A stretch of 64,000 bases of DNA from Daejeonella sp. JGW-45 (GCF_029360805.1 NZ_JARKNC010000010.1:485287-549286), one strand, 5' to 3'; shown: positions 17,134-25,406, counted from the first letter of the stretch. The notes: a model not told the origin generated them from the letters alone. A program made the numbers and translations.

Positions 17134-17424
17134 TATATGAAAATTGTTTGCTTAGCTTATTTGAGCAGGTTTGTCCATGAGCAGGTTTTACATCTTGAAA
17201 CTGGAAAACCGGCATTGTTTTCATATTTCTTAAATCATCAATTGAGTTTATTTTTTCATCCATCGAATCGTAACATTGGGGCTAACAGCCCATTCCAAAT
17301 GATTTTCCGCTAACTGTAAGTAAAAGGCTTTTTACTTGTTTATAACACAAATCAGGATAAAAATGAGTCAGACGCCTCTTCTATTGTTTTTATTTGGACT
17401 TATTATAAATAAGCATTAGGTTTG
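17134..17424 (+). promoter_or_regulatory. Intergenic region with the TonB-receptor promoter at 17393-17424
   Basis: TTTG (17393-17396), a 20-nt spacer and TAGGTTTG (17417-17424) are a full match to the Bacteroidota promoter pattern TTTG-N19-21-TAnnTTTG. The start codon follows 17 nt later, so the leader is very short. The remaining 260 bp to the left contain no convincing gene. An imperfect inverted repeat (GTAAAAGGCTTTTTAC, near 17320) is a possible regulator site. Confidence 0.7.
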
Positions 17425-17441
17425 CCTCAAACTTAGAGAAA

Positions 17442-19796
17442 ATGAAGAAATATATACTGGCACTCGCATTTTTCTGCACCCTTGAATTTGTACATGGGCA
17501 GACCTCATCTATCATCGGTGTTGTAAAAGACCCGAGCGGCTCTCCCGTTAATGCGGCCACGGTCAAATTGAATACTAATCAAACGTTCTTAACGAACTTC
17601 AGGGGCGAGTTTAGTATCAGTGGCTTAAAAGCAGGCACTTATAAATTAAGCGTTTCCAGTGTAGGTTTTCAGGCAAAAGAAGAGACGATCATACTTACAG
17701 ATGGAGAAATAAAGTCCCTGGATCTGACATTGGCGTCAAGCCGGGAATCATTTTTAAATGAGATCATCATAACCTCACGAAAAAGGGAACAACTTAAGGA
17801 AGATTTTACCTCCGCCGTTACCGTAGTGAATACCCAGGCTATTCGGGAACTTCAAACTATAAGCAATAATGCCAGCGATATTCTTGCTGCCGCCGTTCCT
17901 GGTTTGGGAATGTCGTCCGGATCCAGCAGTAACTGGGGGCAAAACTTAAGGGGAAGACAGGTTCTGATCCTGGTTGATGGTGTATCCCAATCTACCCCTT
18001 TAAGAAACGGTTCTGTTGATATGCGAACCATCGACCCCAGTGTTATCGAACGCATCGAAGTAATCAAAGGCGCGAATTCAATCTACGGCAACGGAGCTGC
18101 GGGTGGGATCATTAACTATATCACCAATAGCAATAAAAATCTTACTCAAAAAGTAGGATTTAAAACTGAAATTGCTTCCACGGGATCTCTGGTTAATCCC
18201 AATGGCACTATTGGGGGGCGCCTGAACCAATCAGTATTTGGTAGAACAGGGCAGTTTGATTACACAGTTAGCGGAAGTTATGAGCAGACCGGGAAAGTTA
18301 AAGATTCTGATGGAGACATTGTCGGTCCCACTTATGGCTTGAGTAATAACAAGATATATAATGCATTTAGCAAACTGGGTTATCAAATCAACGCCAATCA
18401 ACGCTTACAATTGAGCTATAATTTTTTTAGCAGCCTGGAAGAAACTAACCTTAAAGAAATTATGGGGAGTCAAAGGAACGGAAGAAAAACGTTGGCAATT
18501 GAAGGTACCACACCGGGCGATCCCCCGGGTACCCGCTGGAACCACAATGCTTTGTTAAATTACAGCAATAATAATTTGCCCGGCCGGACCAGCCTCTCTG
18601 TAAATACCTATGTTCAGGATTTCAATACCTTATTTTTTTACAGCACTAATTTCGAAAACGGCGGACAATCGACTATCCAGTCTTCTAAAAAGGGTATCCG
18701 GGCAGATTTTAATACTCCATTGGTCTCCAAACGCAACCTGGCTGCGGATGTAACCTATGGATTAGATGTATTAAACGATGTGACTTCTCAGCCCCTCCTG
18801 GATGGAAGAACCTGGGTTCCGAAAATGGACATGTTAAGTAAAGCTCCTTTTATGCAATTGCAGGCAACCCTGTTCAACGATTTTGTGATCAATGGGGGTT
18901 TACGCTACGAGAGCATGAATATAGGGGTTGAAGATTATTCGACCTTAAAACCGTACAATGCACAGACCAAAACATTTGGAACCAGCGTAAATGTAAAAGG
19001 AGGAGATATTAATTACAATAACCTGGTATTCAACAGCGGATTGAGATTTAATAAATTTGAATTTTTTAAGCCTTATGTGAATTTTTCGCAGGGTTTTTCT
19101 GTTGCAGATCTTGGGCTTCTGTTAAGAGGCGCAAGAGTAAACGATATTGCCAAGATCCAAACTGAACCGGTTATTATCAATAATTATGAAGCTGGCTTCG
19201 CAAGCGAATTCAAGGCTTTTCGCTTTGAGGCCTCGGCTTATATCAGCAAATCGGAACTGGGTTCCAGCTTTATCGAACAAAATGGTTTTTACGTTATTAC
19301 CCGGCAGCCGGAACGGGTCCATGGATTTGAGCTGGCCGCGGATGTCATTGCCTCTAAAAACATTACTTTCGGCGCAAGCTACAGCTTTGTTGAAGGCAAA
19401 CGTGATGGCGATAATAATGATCAGTATAATGATGCAGCGGATACCTACCTGGGCGGTGAGCGGATCACTCCTCCTAAATACACCACCTATCTGAGGTATT
19501 CCCCGGGATCCCGATGGAACATCCGAACAGACTTTATCGCTTCAGGTTCACGGGAACGATTTGCACCAAATGCTACCGGAGTTTATAAAACTTACGAAGG
19601 CAAGGTTGATGCTTATGAAATTATAAACCTTTCTTCCTCATATCAAACGACTAAATCAACTACTCTTAAATTAGGGATTGAGAATCTTTTGAATGCAGAC
19701 TATTTCCCTGCCCGGTCACTTTGGCCCAGCCTCGACCAATACTACGTAAAAGGCCGTGGTTTGAGCTTTACCCTGGGATTGGCTGCTCAATTTTAA
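17442..19796 (+). CDS. TonB-dependent outer-membrane receptor
   Basis: A 784-residue receptor: signal peptide (MKKYILALAFFCTLEFVHGQ), carboxypeptidase-like regulatory domain at about 23-110 (GVVKDPSGSPVNAATVKL), TonB box and plug (RKREQLKEDFTSAVTVV, LRGRQVLILVDGV, IERIEVIKGANSIYGNGAAGG), then a 22-strand barrel ending in a Phe (LGLAAQF). The plug resembles siderophore and metal-chelate receptors. The following PepSY protein, usual in ferric-siderophore systems, supports iron or metal-chelate import. A strong promoter lies just upstream. Confidence 0.92.
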   Translation: MKKYILALAFFCTLEFVHGQTSSIIGVVKDPSGSPVNAATVKLNTNQTFLTNFRGEFSISGLKAGTYKLSVSSVGFQAKEETIILTDGEIKSLDLTLASSRESFLNEIIITSRKREQLKEDFTSAVTVVNTQAIRELQTISNNASDILAAAVPGLGMSSGSSSNWGQNLRGRQVLILVDGVSQSTPLRNGSVDMRTIDPSVIERIEVIKGANSIYGNGAAGGIINYITNSNKNLTQKVGFKTEIASTGSLVNPNGTIGGRLNQSVFGRTGQFDYTVSGSYEQTGKVKDSDGDIVGPTYGLSNNKIYNAFSKLGYQINANQRLQLSYNFFSSLEETNLKEIMGSQRNGRKTLAIEGTTPGDPPGTRWNHNALLNYSNNNLPGRTSLSVNTYVQDFNTLFFYSTNFENGGQSTIQSSKKGIRADFNTPLVSKRNLAADVTYGLDVLNDVTSQPLLDGRTWVPKMDMLSKAPFMQLQATLFNDFVINGGLRYESMNIGVEDYSTLKPYNAQTKTFGTSVNVKGGDINYNNLVFNSGLRFNKFEFFKPYVNFSQGFSVADLGLLLRGARVNDIAKIQTEPVIINNYEAGFASEFKAFRFEASAYISKSELGSSFIEQNGFYVITRQPERVHGFELAADVIASKNITFGASYSFVEGKRDGDNNDQYNDAADTYLGGERITPPKYTTYLRYSPGSRWNIRTDFIASGSRERFAPNATGVYKTYEGKVDAYEIINLSSSYQTTKSTTLKLGIENLLNADYFPARSLWPSLDQYYVKGRGLSFTLGLAAQF

Positions 19797-19812
19797 ACAC
19801 GAACAATTATTT

Positions 19813-19838
19813 AAGCGCCCCCGCAAGGGCGCTTTTCT
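19813..19838 (+). terminator. Hairpin between the TonB receptor and PepSY genes
   Basis: AAGCGCCC and GGGCGCTT form an 8-bp perfect stem around CCGCAA, then TTCT. It lies 16 bp after the receptor stop and ends 2 bp before the ATG of the PepSY gene. It looks like a terminator or an mRNA-stability hairpin that also covers the ribosome-binding region. Confidence 0.65.
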
Positions 19839-19840
19839 CT

Positions 19841-20866
19841 ATGAGCGCTAAAAAGGTTTATCAGTTTCATAAATGGAGCGGGCTTGTCGCCGGACTTTTT
19901 ATCCTGCTAATGGGTGTAACCGGATCCATTCTTGTTTTTCATGAAGAACTTGAAGCGCTAGAGTACCGCAAGGAATGGACAGTTCCAAACAACCAGGCGG
20001 TAAGTATTGATAATGCCCTAAAAACCGTAATCGAAAAATTCCCCGGCTGGGATATCCGGCTTCAGCACTTTTCATCCAACCCAACTCATACGCTGATTTT
20101 CCAACTACGAAGGCCTGACGCCCGATTGATCATTTTTGTCCATCCCTCACAAGGAAATATAACAAAAGTGTTGGATCAGAAAGACAGTAAGGTGTATTGG
20201 ATCTTAAAATTACATTACTCATTACATTCCGGCATAATTGGCGAATCCATTATCCTTTTGGTTGGGTTAACTTTTATCCTTTCCCTGATAACCGGGCTTA
20301 TAGTTTATCGAAAGGCTTTGCTTAATATTTTAACGTTTAAAACGAGGTTTCTCAAAAAGAGAAAAAGATCACTTGCTTCATCTCTTCACCGATATGTCGG
20401 AGTTTGGGCTTTAGTTTTTAATTTGCTAATTGTTTTAACTGGAACTGTTATCAGTTTTGAAATTGTAAAGAGCGGACTAAACAAAAAATCTGCAATTACA
20501 TCATTTCCAGATACTCCGAAAATAGACATTTCGGTTGATCAGATTTTAAAAGAGCTGCAGGTGAAGCAACCCGATTTCAATCCTTCATATATTAGATTTC
20601 CAACTCTAACAGGAAGTCCCATCATCATTGCTGGGAGAGTGACTGATGAAGCTATCCTATACAGTAAGTTTTACAATACGGTAAGTGTGAATCCGGTCTC
20701 CGGGGAAGTCAGTGCATTGGAGATAACCAGATCATTATCAAGCCTGGTGAGAGGTATTCATTTTATTGAATTTGGAAACTTATGGATAAAAATCTTCTTC
20801 TGCGTGGTTGGAATTTCCGGACCTGTACTTTCCATCTCTGGTTTTTTGTTGTGGAAATGGAAGTAA
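19841..20866 (+). CDS. PepSY-associated membrane protein (PiuB-like)
   Basis: A 341-residue protein with four membrane segments: FHKWSGLVAGLFILLMGVTGSILVFHEEL at the N-terminus, IIGESIILLVGLTFILSLITGLIVY, LHRYVGVWALVFNLLIVLTG and a C-terminal span ending LLWKWK. PepSY domains lie between the spans on the periplasmic side. Such proteins follow siderophore receptors and are thought to take part in ferric-chelate reduction. The start at 19841 gives the family N-terminus; an in-frame upstream ATG at 19721 lies inside the receptor gene. A hairpin sits where the ribosome would bind. Confidence 0.85.
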   Translation: MSAKKVYQFHKWSGLVAGLFILLMGVTGSILVFHEELEALEYRKEWTVPNNQAVSIDNALKTVIEKFPGWDIRLQHFSSNPTHTLIFQLRRPDARLIIFVHPSQGNITKVLDQKDSKVYWILKLHYSLHSGIIGESIILLVGLTFILSLITGLIVYRKALLNILTFKTRFLKKRKRSLASSLHRYVGVWALVFNLLIVLTGTVISFEIVKSGLNKKSAITSFPDTPKIDISVDQILKELQVKQPDFNPSYIRFPTLTGSPIIIAGRVTDEAILYSKFYNTVSVNPVSGEVSALEITRSLSSLVRGIHFIEFGNLWIKIFFCVVGISGPVLSISGFLLWKWK

Positions 20867-20981
20867 AAAGCATAATATGAAATGCTAATCTCATCATATC
20901 GCGCCCAGTTTTTTCAGAAGCAACTTACATCTTACTCATATCATGCCCAGCCATGGGGTTAATTCCCTTTTTCAGGATACA

Positions 20982-21130
20982 CTAACTGGATAATAAATAA
21001 GCGCCGCTAACAACAGATACTTTAATCAGCGTACCTATGCGGGCTTGAGCCGACTCTTTAGGGTATATATCCGCTTCAACCCAAAACTGGCTGAATTCTA
21101 ATCGTAACCTTTGAACTTATGTTTCAAACG
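20982..21130 (-). pseudogene. Remnant of a CusB-type adaptor
   Basis: Reverse translation gives SQFWVEADIYPKESAQARIG then TLIKVSVVSGAYLLSS and a stop, matching the adaptor barrel segment (xLWVEADxYPxE). Further down (about 20930-20980) GINPMAGHDMSKM, a Met/His-rich end typical of copper adaptors, appears in another frame. No start codon or full domain is left. It fills most of the 365 bp between the PepSY gene and the His-rich lipoprotein gene. Confidence 0.6.
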
Positions 21131-21231
21131 TTTTTCCCGAAGGCAATTATTATATTTAGAGGAATAGGCTGGAATCTGAGATCAATTAATTAAATTGCTA
21201 TTGATTCGATGATAATCTAAATCAGAATGCT

Positions 21232-21606
21232 ATGAAATACGAAAGATTATTACACCTTTTAATGATAGTGTCAGTAATATTAATCTTAAGCTGCAGCAAA
21301 AAGTCCGAAGATTTTTCCGAGCCCTCCACACCCACTAACAAAATAGAAAGTCTAAAAGCGGCCACTGAGATGAGTATTGCTATAACTCAAATGAACGTTT
21401 ACCACGATTCTTTGGTTCATCACGCCAAGCACAAGGCAAAACATTACGAGAAGCTGTATCATCATCATGATTCTTTGTATGTACATCACGACAAAAACTA
21501 TCATCATGCTATCCCAATAAATCATCCTTCAAATGGAGATCATAATAAAACTCATCATAATCCACACCGTTCCATTACGACTGCTCATCAAAAAATTACG
21601 CATTGA
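21232..21606 (+). CDS. His-rich lipoprotein
   Basis: A 124-residue protein with a lipoprotein signal (LMIVSVILILSC, lipobox Cys at residue 22). The C-terminal 70 residues hold about 19 histidines, many paired or tripled (YHHHDSLYVHHDKNYHH, KTHHNPHRS). It should be anchored in an outer or inner membrane facing the periplasm and bind Zn, Cu, Ni or Co. No known domain. It lies alone between the metal adaptor remnant and a copper storage group on the other strand. Confidence 0.7.
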   Translation: MKYERLLHLLMIVSVILILSCSKKSEDFSEPSTPTNKIESLKAATEMSIAITQMNVYHDSLVHHAKHKAKHYEKLYHHHDSLYVHHDKNYHHAIPINHPSNGDHNKTHHNPHRSITTAHQKITH

Positions 21607-21721
21607 ACTCTTATAACAATCCTTTATTACAATCTCGCTTCCGCAGAACAATACGTTTCTGGAAAGGAGTTCAAGAACTGAAAACCGTTGTAAGTGTAAT
21701 ATTATGTTCGATAATTCAATG

Positions 21722-21738
21722 ATTGAGTGTTACTCAAT
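21722..21738. terminator. Inverted repeat between convergent genes
   Basis: ATTGAGT-GTT-ACTCAAT, flanked on both sides by ATTCAATGAT-like repeats, lies between the convergent ends of the His-rich lipoprotein and the membrane protein gene. It may stop transcription in both directions, but the stem is short. Confidence 0.4.
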
Positions 21739-21745
21739 TCAATGA

Positions 21746-22303
21746 TCAGAATTTCATAGCGCGCTTACCATTACTATCCCTAACTTTTAAAAGATACCCA
21801 CTTAAAAAGTAAATCAAACCCGGTAAAATTATAAACTGCAGAATTGGAGAGAGACCAACGTTAGTATATGGTATGATGGGCATAGAGTCGTTATAAATCC
21901 AGCTTCCTGCCTGTACGTGTCTAGCCTCAGCAAGTACCGCGCCTATCCCACCAATCAGCATAATCAAAAGAATCCGTTTAACTGTTAATTCGCGAATCCA
22001 AAAGACATTTTTATAGATCAGCGTTAAAGCAAAATATAGGAGAACAACCATAATAGCATCCGCTATTGATGCCAGTGCACAAAAAGACATGTGCTCTGCA
22101 TTATAAGTAAAACCCGAGTATAAAGGGCCCTGCAATAACTCCCAGGCAAGATTAAGAATAAAGGCCAGGATAAATATGATAACAATCAGAAATTTATAAT
22201 TCCGCTTATTTGAAGCTTTCTTCAAGAAAAACCAATAGCATACTCCTGCCAGGATCAATGCTGTAACTGGTAAAATGAAAATGGCAGGGTTTAAATCCTT
22301 CAT
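21746..22303 (-). CDS. Polytopic membrane protein of unknown function
   Basis: A 185-residue protein with five or six predicted helices. Conserved-looking polar motifs within membrane regions include NLAWELLQGPLYSGF and AEARHVQAGSWIYNDSMPIIPYTNVGLSPILQ. I do not recognise a named family with confidence. It follows the Cys-rich copper storage gene on the same strand after a strong terminator, so it probably has its own promoter. A role in metal or lipid handling cannot be inferred from sequence alone. Confidence 0.65.
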   Translation of the reverse strand: MKDLNPAIFILPVTALILAGVCYWFFLKKASNKRNYKFLIVIIFILAFILNLAWELLQGPLYSGFTYNAEHMSFCALASIADAIMVVLLYFALTLIYKNVFWIRELTVKRILLIMLIGGIGAVLAEARHVQAGSWIYNDSMPIIPYTNVGLSPILQFIILPGLIYFLSGYLLKVRDSNGKRAMKF

Positions 22304-22390
22304 TACTTTAATTTAAGCGATTTCTTTCAACTTAAATATACTAAAGCGAAATACTTTAAAATCAATCTGTTATAACCCATCTTAGAGTAC

Positions 22391-22435
22391 AACAATATGA
22401 CCAGCAGACATAAATTGCCTGCTGGTCATATTGTT
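22391..22435 (-). terminator. Strong hairpin terminator after the Csp gene
   Basis: A perfect 17-bp stem (AACAATATGACCAGCAG with its complement) and an 11-nt loop lie 9 bp after the Csp stop. The T-rich side (TTGTTGT) on the minus strand fits termination of that gene. Confidence 0.8.
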
Positions 22436-22443
22436 CGAACAGT

Positions 22444-22788
22444 CTATACAGCTGTTGCCATTTGTTCACACGTAGCCGCACATGCACGACACACTTCAGC
22501 GCATTCCCTGCAGTGGTCCATACCCATTTCAGCATGTTTTTCGCATTCTTCAGCACAGGCATTACAAGCGTCTGCGCATATCCTGCACAGATGGGCACTG
22601 TATTCACTTCCCAAACTCATGACTTCCGCTGCCGCGCGGCATAGTGCAGCACATTCCAGATCCAGCTGAATGCACCGGGTCATCATTTTAACATCTTCTT
22701 CTTTTAAACATTCAGTAGCGCAGTGGCTACAAGATACTGCACATGCTACACATGCGTCAATACAGTCCTGAAATTTCTGGTGTGACAT
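22444..22788 (-). CDS. Cys-rich four-helix-bundle copper storage protein (Csp-like)
   Basis: A 114-residue protein with about 19 cysteines spaced on amphipathic helices (CIDACVACAVSCSHCATEC, CRICADACNACAEECEKH, CRECAEVCRACAATCEQ). This is the DUF326/Csp pattern, in which cysteines line the core of a four-helix bundle and hold many Cu(I) ions. No signal peptide, so a cytosolic Csp3-like form. Located next to a DUF305 protein and within a copper-handling region. Assignment by pattern is strong. Confidence 0.9.
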   Translation of the reverse strand: MSHQKFQDCIDACVACAVSCSHCATECLKEEDVKMMTRCIQLDLECAALCRAAAEVMSLGSEYSAHLCRICADACNACAEECEKHAEMGMDHCRECAEVCRACAATCEQMATAV

Positions 22789-22816
22789 AATTTTACTGAT
22801 TTAAGATTGTTAATTG

Positions 22817-23470
22817 TTATTCGCTCCATTTTTTAAACTGCTCAATATCCATTTTCTGATCTGCTATTATTTTTTTAGCCATTGCAATAAGTCCCGGATC
22901 TTTTCCAAATTGTATAAATCCTTCCGCCATCATGATAGCACCCTGATGGTGAGGAATCATCATCTGCACAAAGTGCTTGTCGGTTGTAACATTCTCCTCC
23001 ATTTCAGGCATATCCATCATCATGGTCATGTTCTGGTCCATGACTTTGGCAAATCCCTTTTCTTTCATGGCAGGATCATAGTTCTTTTCAGGATTTTTAT
23101 AATTCTCAAGGAAAGATTGGAGCTCATTAATTTCTGATTTCTGAGCACTAATAATATTTTGAGCCATTTTCTTTAAACCCTCATCTTTCCCGGACTCAAG
23201 CTCTGCCTGAGCCATATCAACTGCGGCCTGATGATGGCTTTTCATCATCATCGCAAAATCATTGTCGATATTCCCTGTCATTTCCATTTGATGCATATCA
23301 GTCATCATTTTGTCCATTCCAGATTTCATCCCGGAACTCATCGACATTGATCCCATGTCACTGCTATCCATCGAAGAATGATCTGTTTCAGTCTTAGAAG
23401 CATTATTTTGACATGCTGAAAAACTAAGTGTTAGTGTGAGGATACCAATAATTAAAGTGTTCGTTTTCAT
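22817..23470 (-). CDS. DUF305 lipoprotein with two repeats, Met/His-rich
   Basis: A 217-residue lipoprotein (LTLSFSAC lipobox). A Met/Ser-rich linker (SSDMGSMSMSSGMKSGMDKM) leads to two DUF305 units at about 68-125 and 160-215, each with a HH motif (MKSHHQAAVDMA and MIPHHQGAIMMA). DUF305 proteins are ferritin-like-shaped and cluster with copper and silver resistance genes. It starts 29 bp before the Csp gene and is likely co-transcribed with it. Confidence 0.88.
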   Translation of the reverse strand: MKTNTLIIGILTLTLSFSACQNNASKTETDHSSMDSSDMGSMSMSSGMKSGMDKMMTDMHQMEMTGNIDNDFAMMMKSHHQAAVDMAQAELESGKDEGLKKMAQNIISAQKSEINELQSFLENYKNPEKNYDPAMKEKGFAKVMDQNMTMMMDMPEMEENVTTDKHFVQMMIPHHQGAIMMAEGFIQFGKDPGLIAMAKKIIADQKMDIEQFKKWSE

Positions 23471-23754
23471 AATTAATAATTAGAATTGATTAACAGCTTA
23501 AAGGAAGGCTTAAAGACATATATGATTTTATGATTATTCACATCGTCTTAAGAACAGACAAATCATAATGGTATTTGTTCTGATTTAAAAATTATTGACA
23601 ACTATGTTAGACGGATTTAACTTAAGAAAGATAATAACCAAGAGAAAAGAAACTAATAAGATTTTAGAAATTCAGATTGAGAATTGATTAAATTAATGTG
23701 TTATGTTAGGGAATCACGCGGTAATTTCATCTTCTACTCGTATAAAGAAGCGAA
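23471..23754. other. AT-rich intergenic region, no gene seen
   Basis: About 280 bp upstream of the DUF305 gene and of the PepSY remnant. Short imperfect inverted sequences (GAACAGACAAAT with ATTTGTTCTG at about 23553-23584) could be a regulatory site for the DUF305/Csp pair. No strong promoter match. Confidence 0.4.
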
Positions 23755-23974
23755 ATGAAACGAAAATTTACGTAATTCACAAATGGTGTGGCTAATAGCT
23801 GGACTATTTATCTCATTACAGGAAATTTCCGGGGCTATACTTGTCTTTCATGATGAGATTCAGCAAAATGAACATGAAGCACTGTGGCACATTAATATTG
23901 ACAGAGCAGGAAATATTGATAATGCCTATAACTTAATTCACTGTCAATTTCCAAACGCCGAATTCTTCCCATAA
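23755..23974 (+). pseudogene. N-terminal remnant of a PepSY membrane protein
   Basis: From an ATG at 23755 (MKRKFT, then a stop) the frame must shift to read VIHKWCG and then LIAGLFISLQEISGAILVFH up to NAYNLIHCQFPNAEFFP and a stop at 23974. It aligns with residues 6-75 of the PepSY protein at 19841 (FHKWSGLVAGLFILLMGVTG). Only the first membrane segment and the start of the first PepSY domain remain. It is a frameshifted, truncated duplicate. Confidence 0.75.
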
Positions 23975-23998
23975 TAAAAAAAAGTTTTAATAATTAGG

Positions 23999-24029
23999 GC
24001 ATCGGGCATGGTTAAATGCCCGCCGATGC
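23999..24029. repeat. Stem-loop with a 3-nt bulge
   Basis: GCATCG-GGCAT pairs with ATGCC-(CGC)-CGATGC around GGTTAA. It follows the PepSY remnant and precedes the CsoR-like promoter. It may be a transcription terminator without a T-run or an old element end. Confidence 0.45.
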
Positions 24030-24122
24030 GAGGTTATTATTCACGTTGATGCCTAAAATGCAGTTGCTTATGAACCACAATGCATATCCCGTTTCCCAAA
24101 AAAATCGTAACTAATATATTTT

Positions 24123-24155
24123 TTTGGATACCACCCAAACGCTCGTTTACCTTTG
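24123..24155 (+). promoter_or_regulatory. Promoter of the CsoR/RcnR-like gene
   Basis: TTTG (24123-24126), 21 nt and TACCTTTG (24148-24155) match the Bacteroidota promoter pattern. The spacer holds ATACCACCC, a C-tract of the kind bound by CsoR/RcnR repressors. The ATG is at 24173. Confidence 0.65.
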
Positions 24156-24172
24156 AAAAAAAATCTATTATA

Positions 24173-24544
24173 ATGTTATCAAAAGACTTAACAGGCGATC
24201 TTATTTCCAGGTTAAATTCGATAAAAGGCCAGATTGAAGGAATAGTAAGAATGGTAAATGACGACCGGGATCCTGATGATATCCTTATTCAATTTAAAGC
24301 AGCGGATCAAGGTTTACAAAAAGCACATTATCTTGTTCTCGATGAGGTCTTTAGAAAAAGCCTTGCTTTAAAGCTGGTAGATGTGATGAATAGTTGTCCC
24401 GGAAATTGTCCGGATGCACAAAAAATAGAATTTCTAAAGGAACAGTTCCCTACGCTTAAGTTAGATGATATAACTTCTAAAATGAAAGAAATATCTGATA
24501 TCAGTAACCGGCTGATAAAACTAAAGGAAAATAATCAGAAATAA
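24173..24544 (+). CDS. CsoR/RcnR-family repressor lacking canonical metal ligands
   Basis: A 123-residue all-helical repressor: RLNSIKGQIEGIVRMVNDDR is the family signature in helix 1, followed by the helix 2 segment DDILIQFKAADQGLQKAHYLV. The usual Cys-His-Cys/His ligands of CsoR and RcnR appear to be replaced (DRDPDDIL, LDEVFRKS), while a CPGNCP motif is present in the C-terminal part. The start at 24173 is chosen because it lies just behind the promoter and gives the family length; an upstream in-frame ATG at 24080 lies before the promoter. The effector is likely different from copper or nickel. Confidence 0.8.
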   Translation: MLSKDLTGDLISRLNSIKGQIEGIVRMVNDDRDPDDILIQFKAADQGLQKAHYLVLDEVFRKSLALKLVDVMNSCPGNCPDAQKIEFLKEQFPTLKLDDITSKMKEISDISNRLIKLKENNQK

Positions 24545-24601
24545 ATTTAGGAGACCACCCATTGTGCCATAGATCTTTATTTCATTAATGATAATCAACA
24601 T

Positions 24602-24877
24602 ATGGAAAATCAGAAAAGATCAATTGAAGTATTCACAGCCGGATGCCCGGTTTGTGACCCTGTGGTGCAGTTAGTAAATGATATGGCTTGCTCAGAATGT
24701 GAGGTAACGGTTTATAACCTGTCTGATCCTTGTGAAAGCAAGATTTGTCTTAGTAAAGTTGGAGATTATGAAATTAAAACTCTTCCAGCAGTCGTTGTAA
24801 ATGGAGTCCTATTGTCATCTGGAGCAGGGGTGTCAAGAGCGCACTTTGCGGATGCAGGGATCGGACAGAGGGAATAG
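24602..24877 (+). CDS. Small thioredoxin-fold protein
   Basis: A 91-residue protein: VFTAGCPVCDPVVQLVN holds a CPVC redox motif in the thioredoxin position, then ACSECEVTVYNL, and the cis-Pro loop YEIKTLPAVVVNGVLLS. The extra Cys residues (CSEC, CESKIC) are unusual. It follows the CsoR-like gene by 57 bp and may be co-regulated. A thiol-disulfide or metal-transfer role in the cytoplasm is likely; no signal peptide is seen. Confidence 0.75.
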   Translation: MENQKRSIEVFTAGCPVCDPVVQLVNDMACSECEVTVYNLSDPCESKICLSKVGDYEIKTLPAVVVNGVLLSSGAGVSRAHFADAGIGQRE

Positions 24878-25073
24878 GAGTCAAAAATTATCTTGTAGAT
24901 AATAGCAAGCGAATAAAAGTCAATCTCCCTCTGACAAGAAGCTGATTTAATCTTGAAACAAAAAGGGCTTTTAATATGGAAAAACATTGAGCAGAAACCT
25001 GGTACTAAAAACTAAAGTACTTCTTAAGTATATGGAGATTAGAACTTCTGCATAAATTCGTTATTTTTACTTA

Positions 25074-25406
25074 GTGAGAACAACTAAAGCAAAATTTTTA
25101 TTATTCATTTCGCTTTTAGCTTTGGCTACTGCTATGGCACATCCATTTTATGCGTTAGCGAAAGAAAAGTGTTGCTCTAAAGAGGTACGCTTTAAAAAAT
25201 GTTCAAAGACAGATTCTAAGGAAAAGCAGAATTGCAATACGGATTATTGTAATCCTTTTCAAATCTGTAGTACCACACCCATATTAATAGTACAGGTTAT
25301 ACTGTTCCAGGGATTCAAATTACCTTTAATTAAGAGATATCCCTATATGCACATTGCGTATATTTCTGCCTTTTCAACTAAACACTGGCAACCTCCAAAA
25401 GTATAG
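25074..25406 (+). CDS. Small Cys-rich exported protein
   Basis: A 110-residue protein starting with GTG at 25074; no ATG fits. It has a signal peptide (KFLLFISLLALATAMAHPFYALA) and a Cys-rich mature region (KCCSKEVRFKKCSKTD, CNTDYCNPFQICS) with seven to eight cysteines, then a second hydrophobic patch. No known domain. In this context (CsoR-like regulator, thioredoxin) it may bind a thiophilic metal in the periplasm; this is inference. Confidence 0.5.
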   Translation: MRTTKAKFLLFISLLALATAMAHPFYALAKEKCCSKEVRFKKCSKTDSKEKQNCNTDYCNPFQICSTTPILIVQVILFQGFKLPLIKRYPYMHIAYISAFSTKHWQPPKV

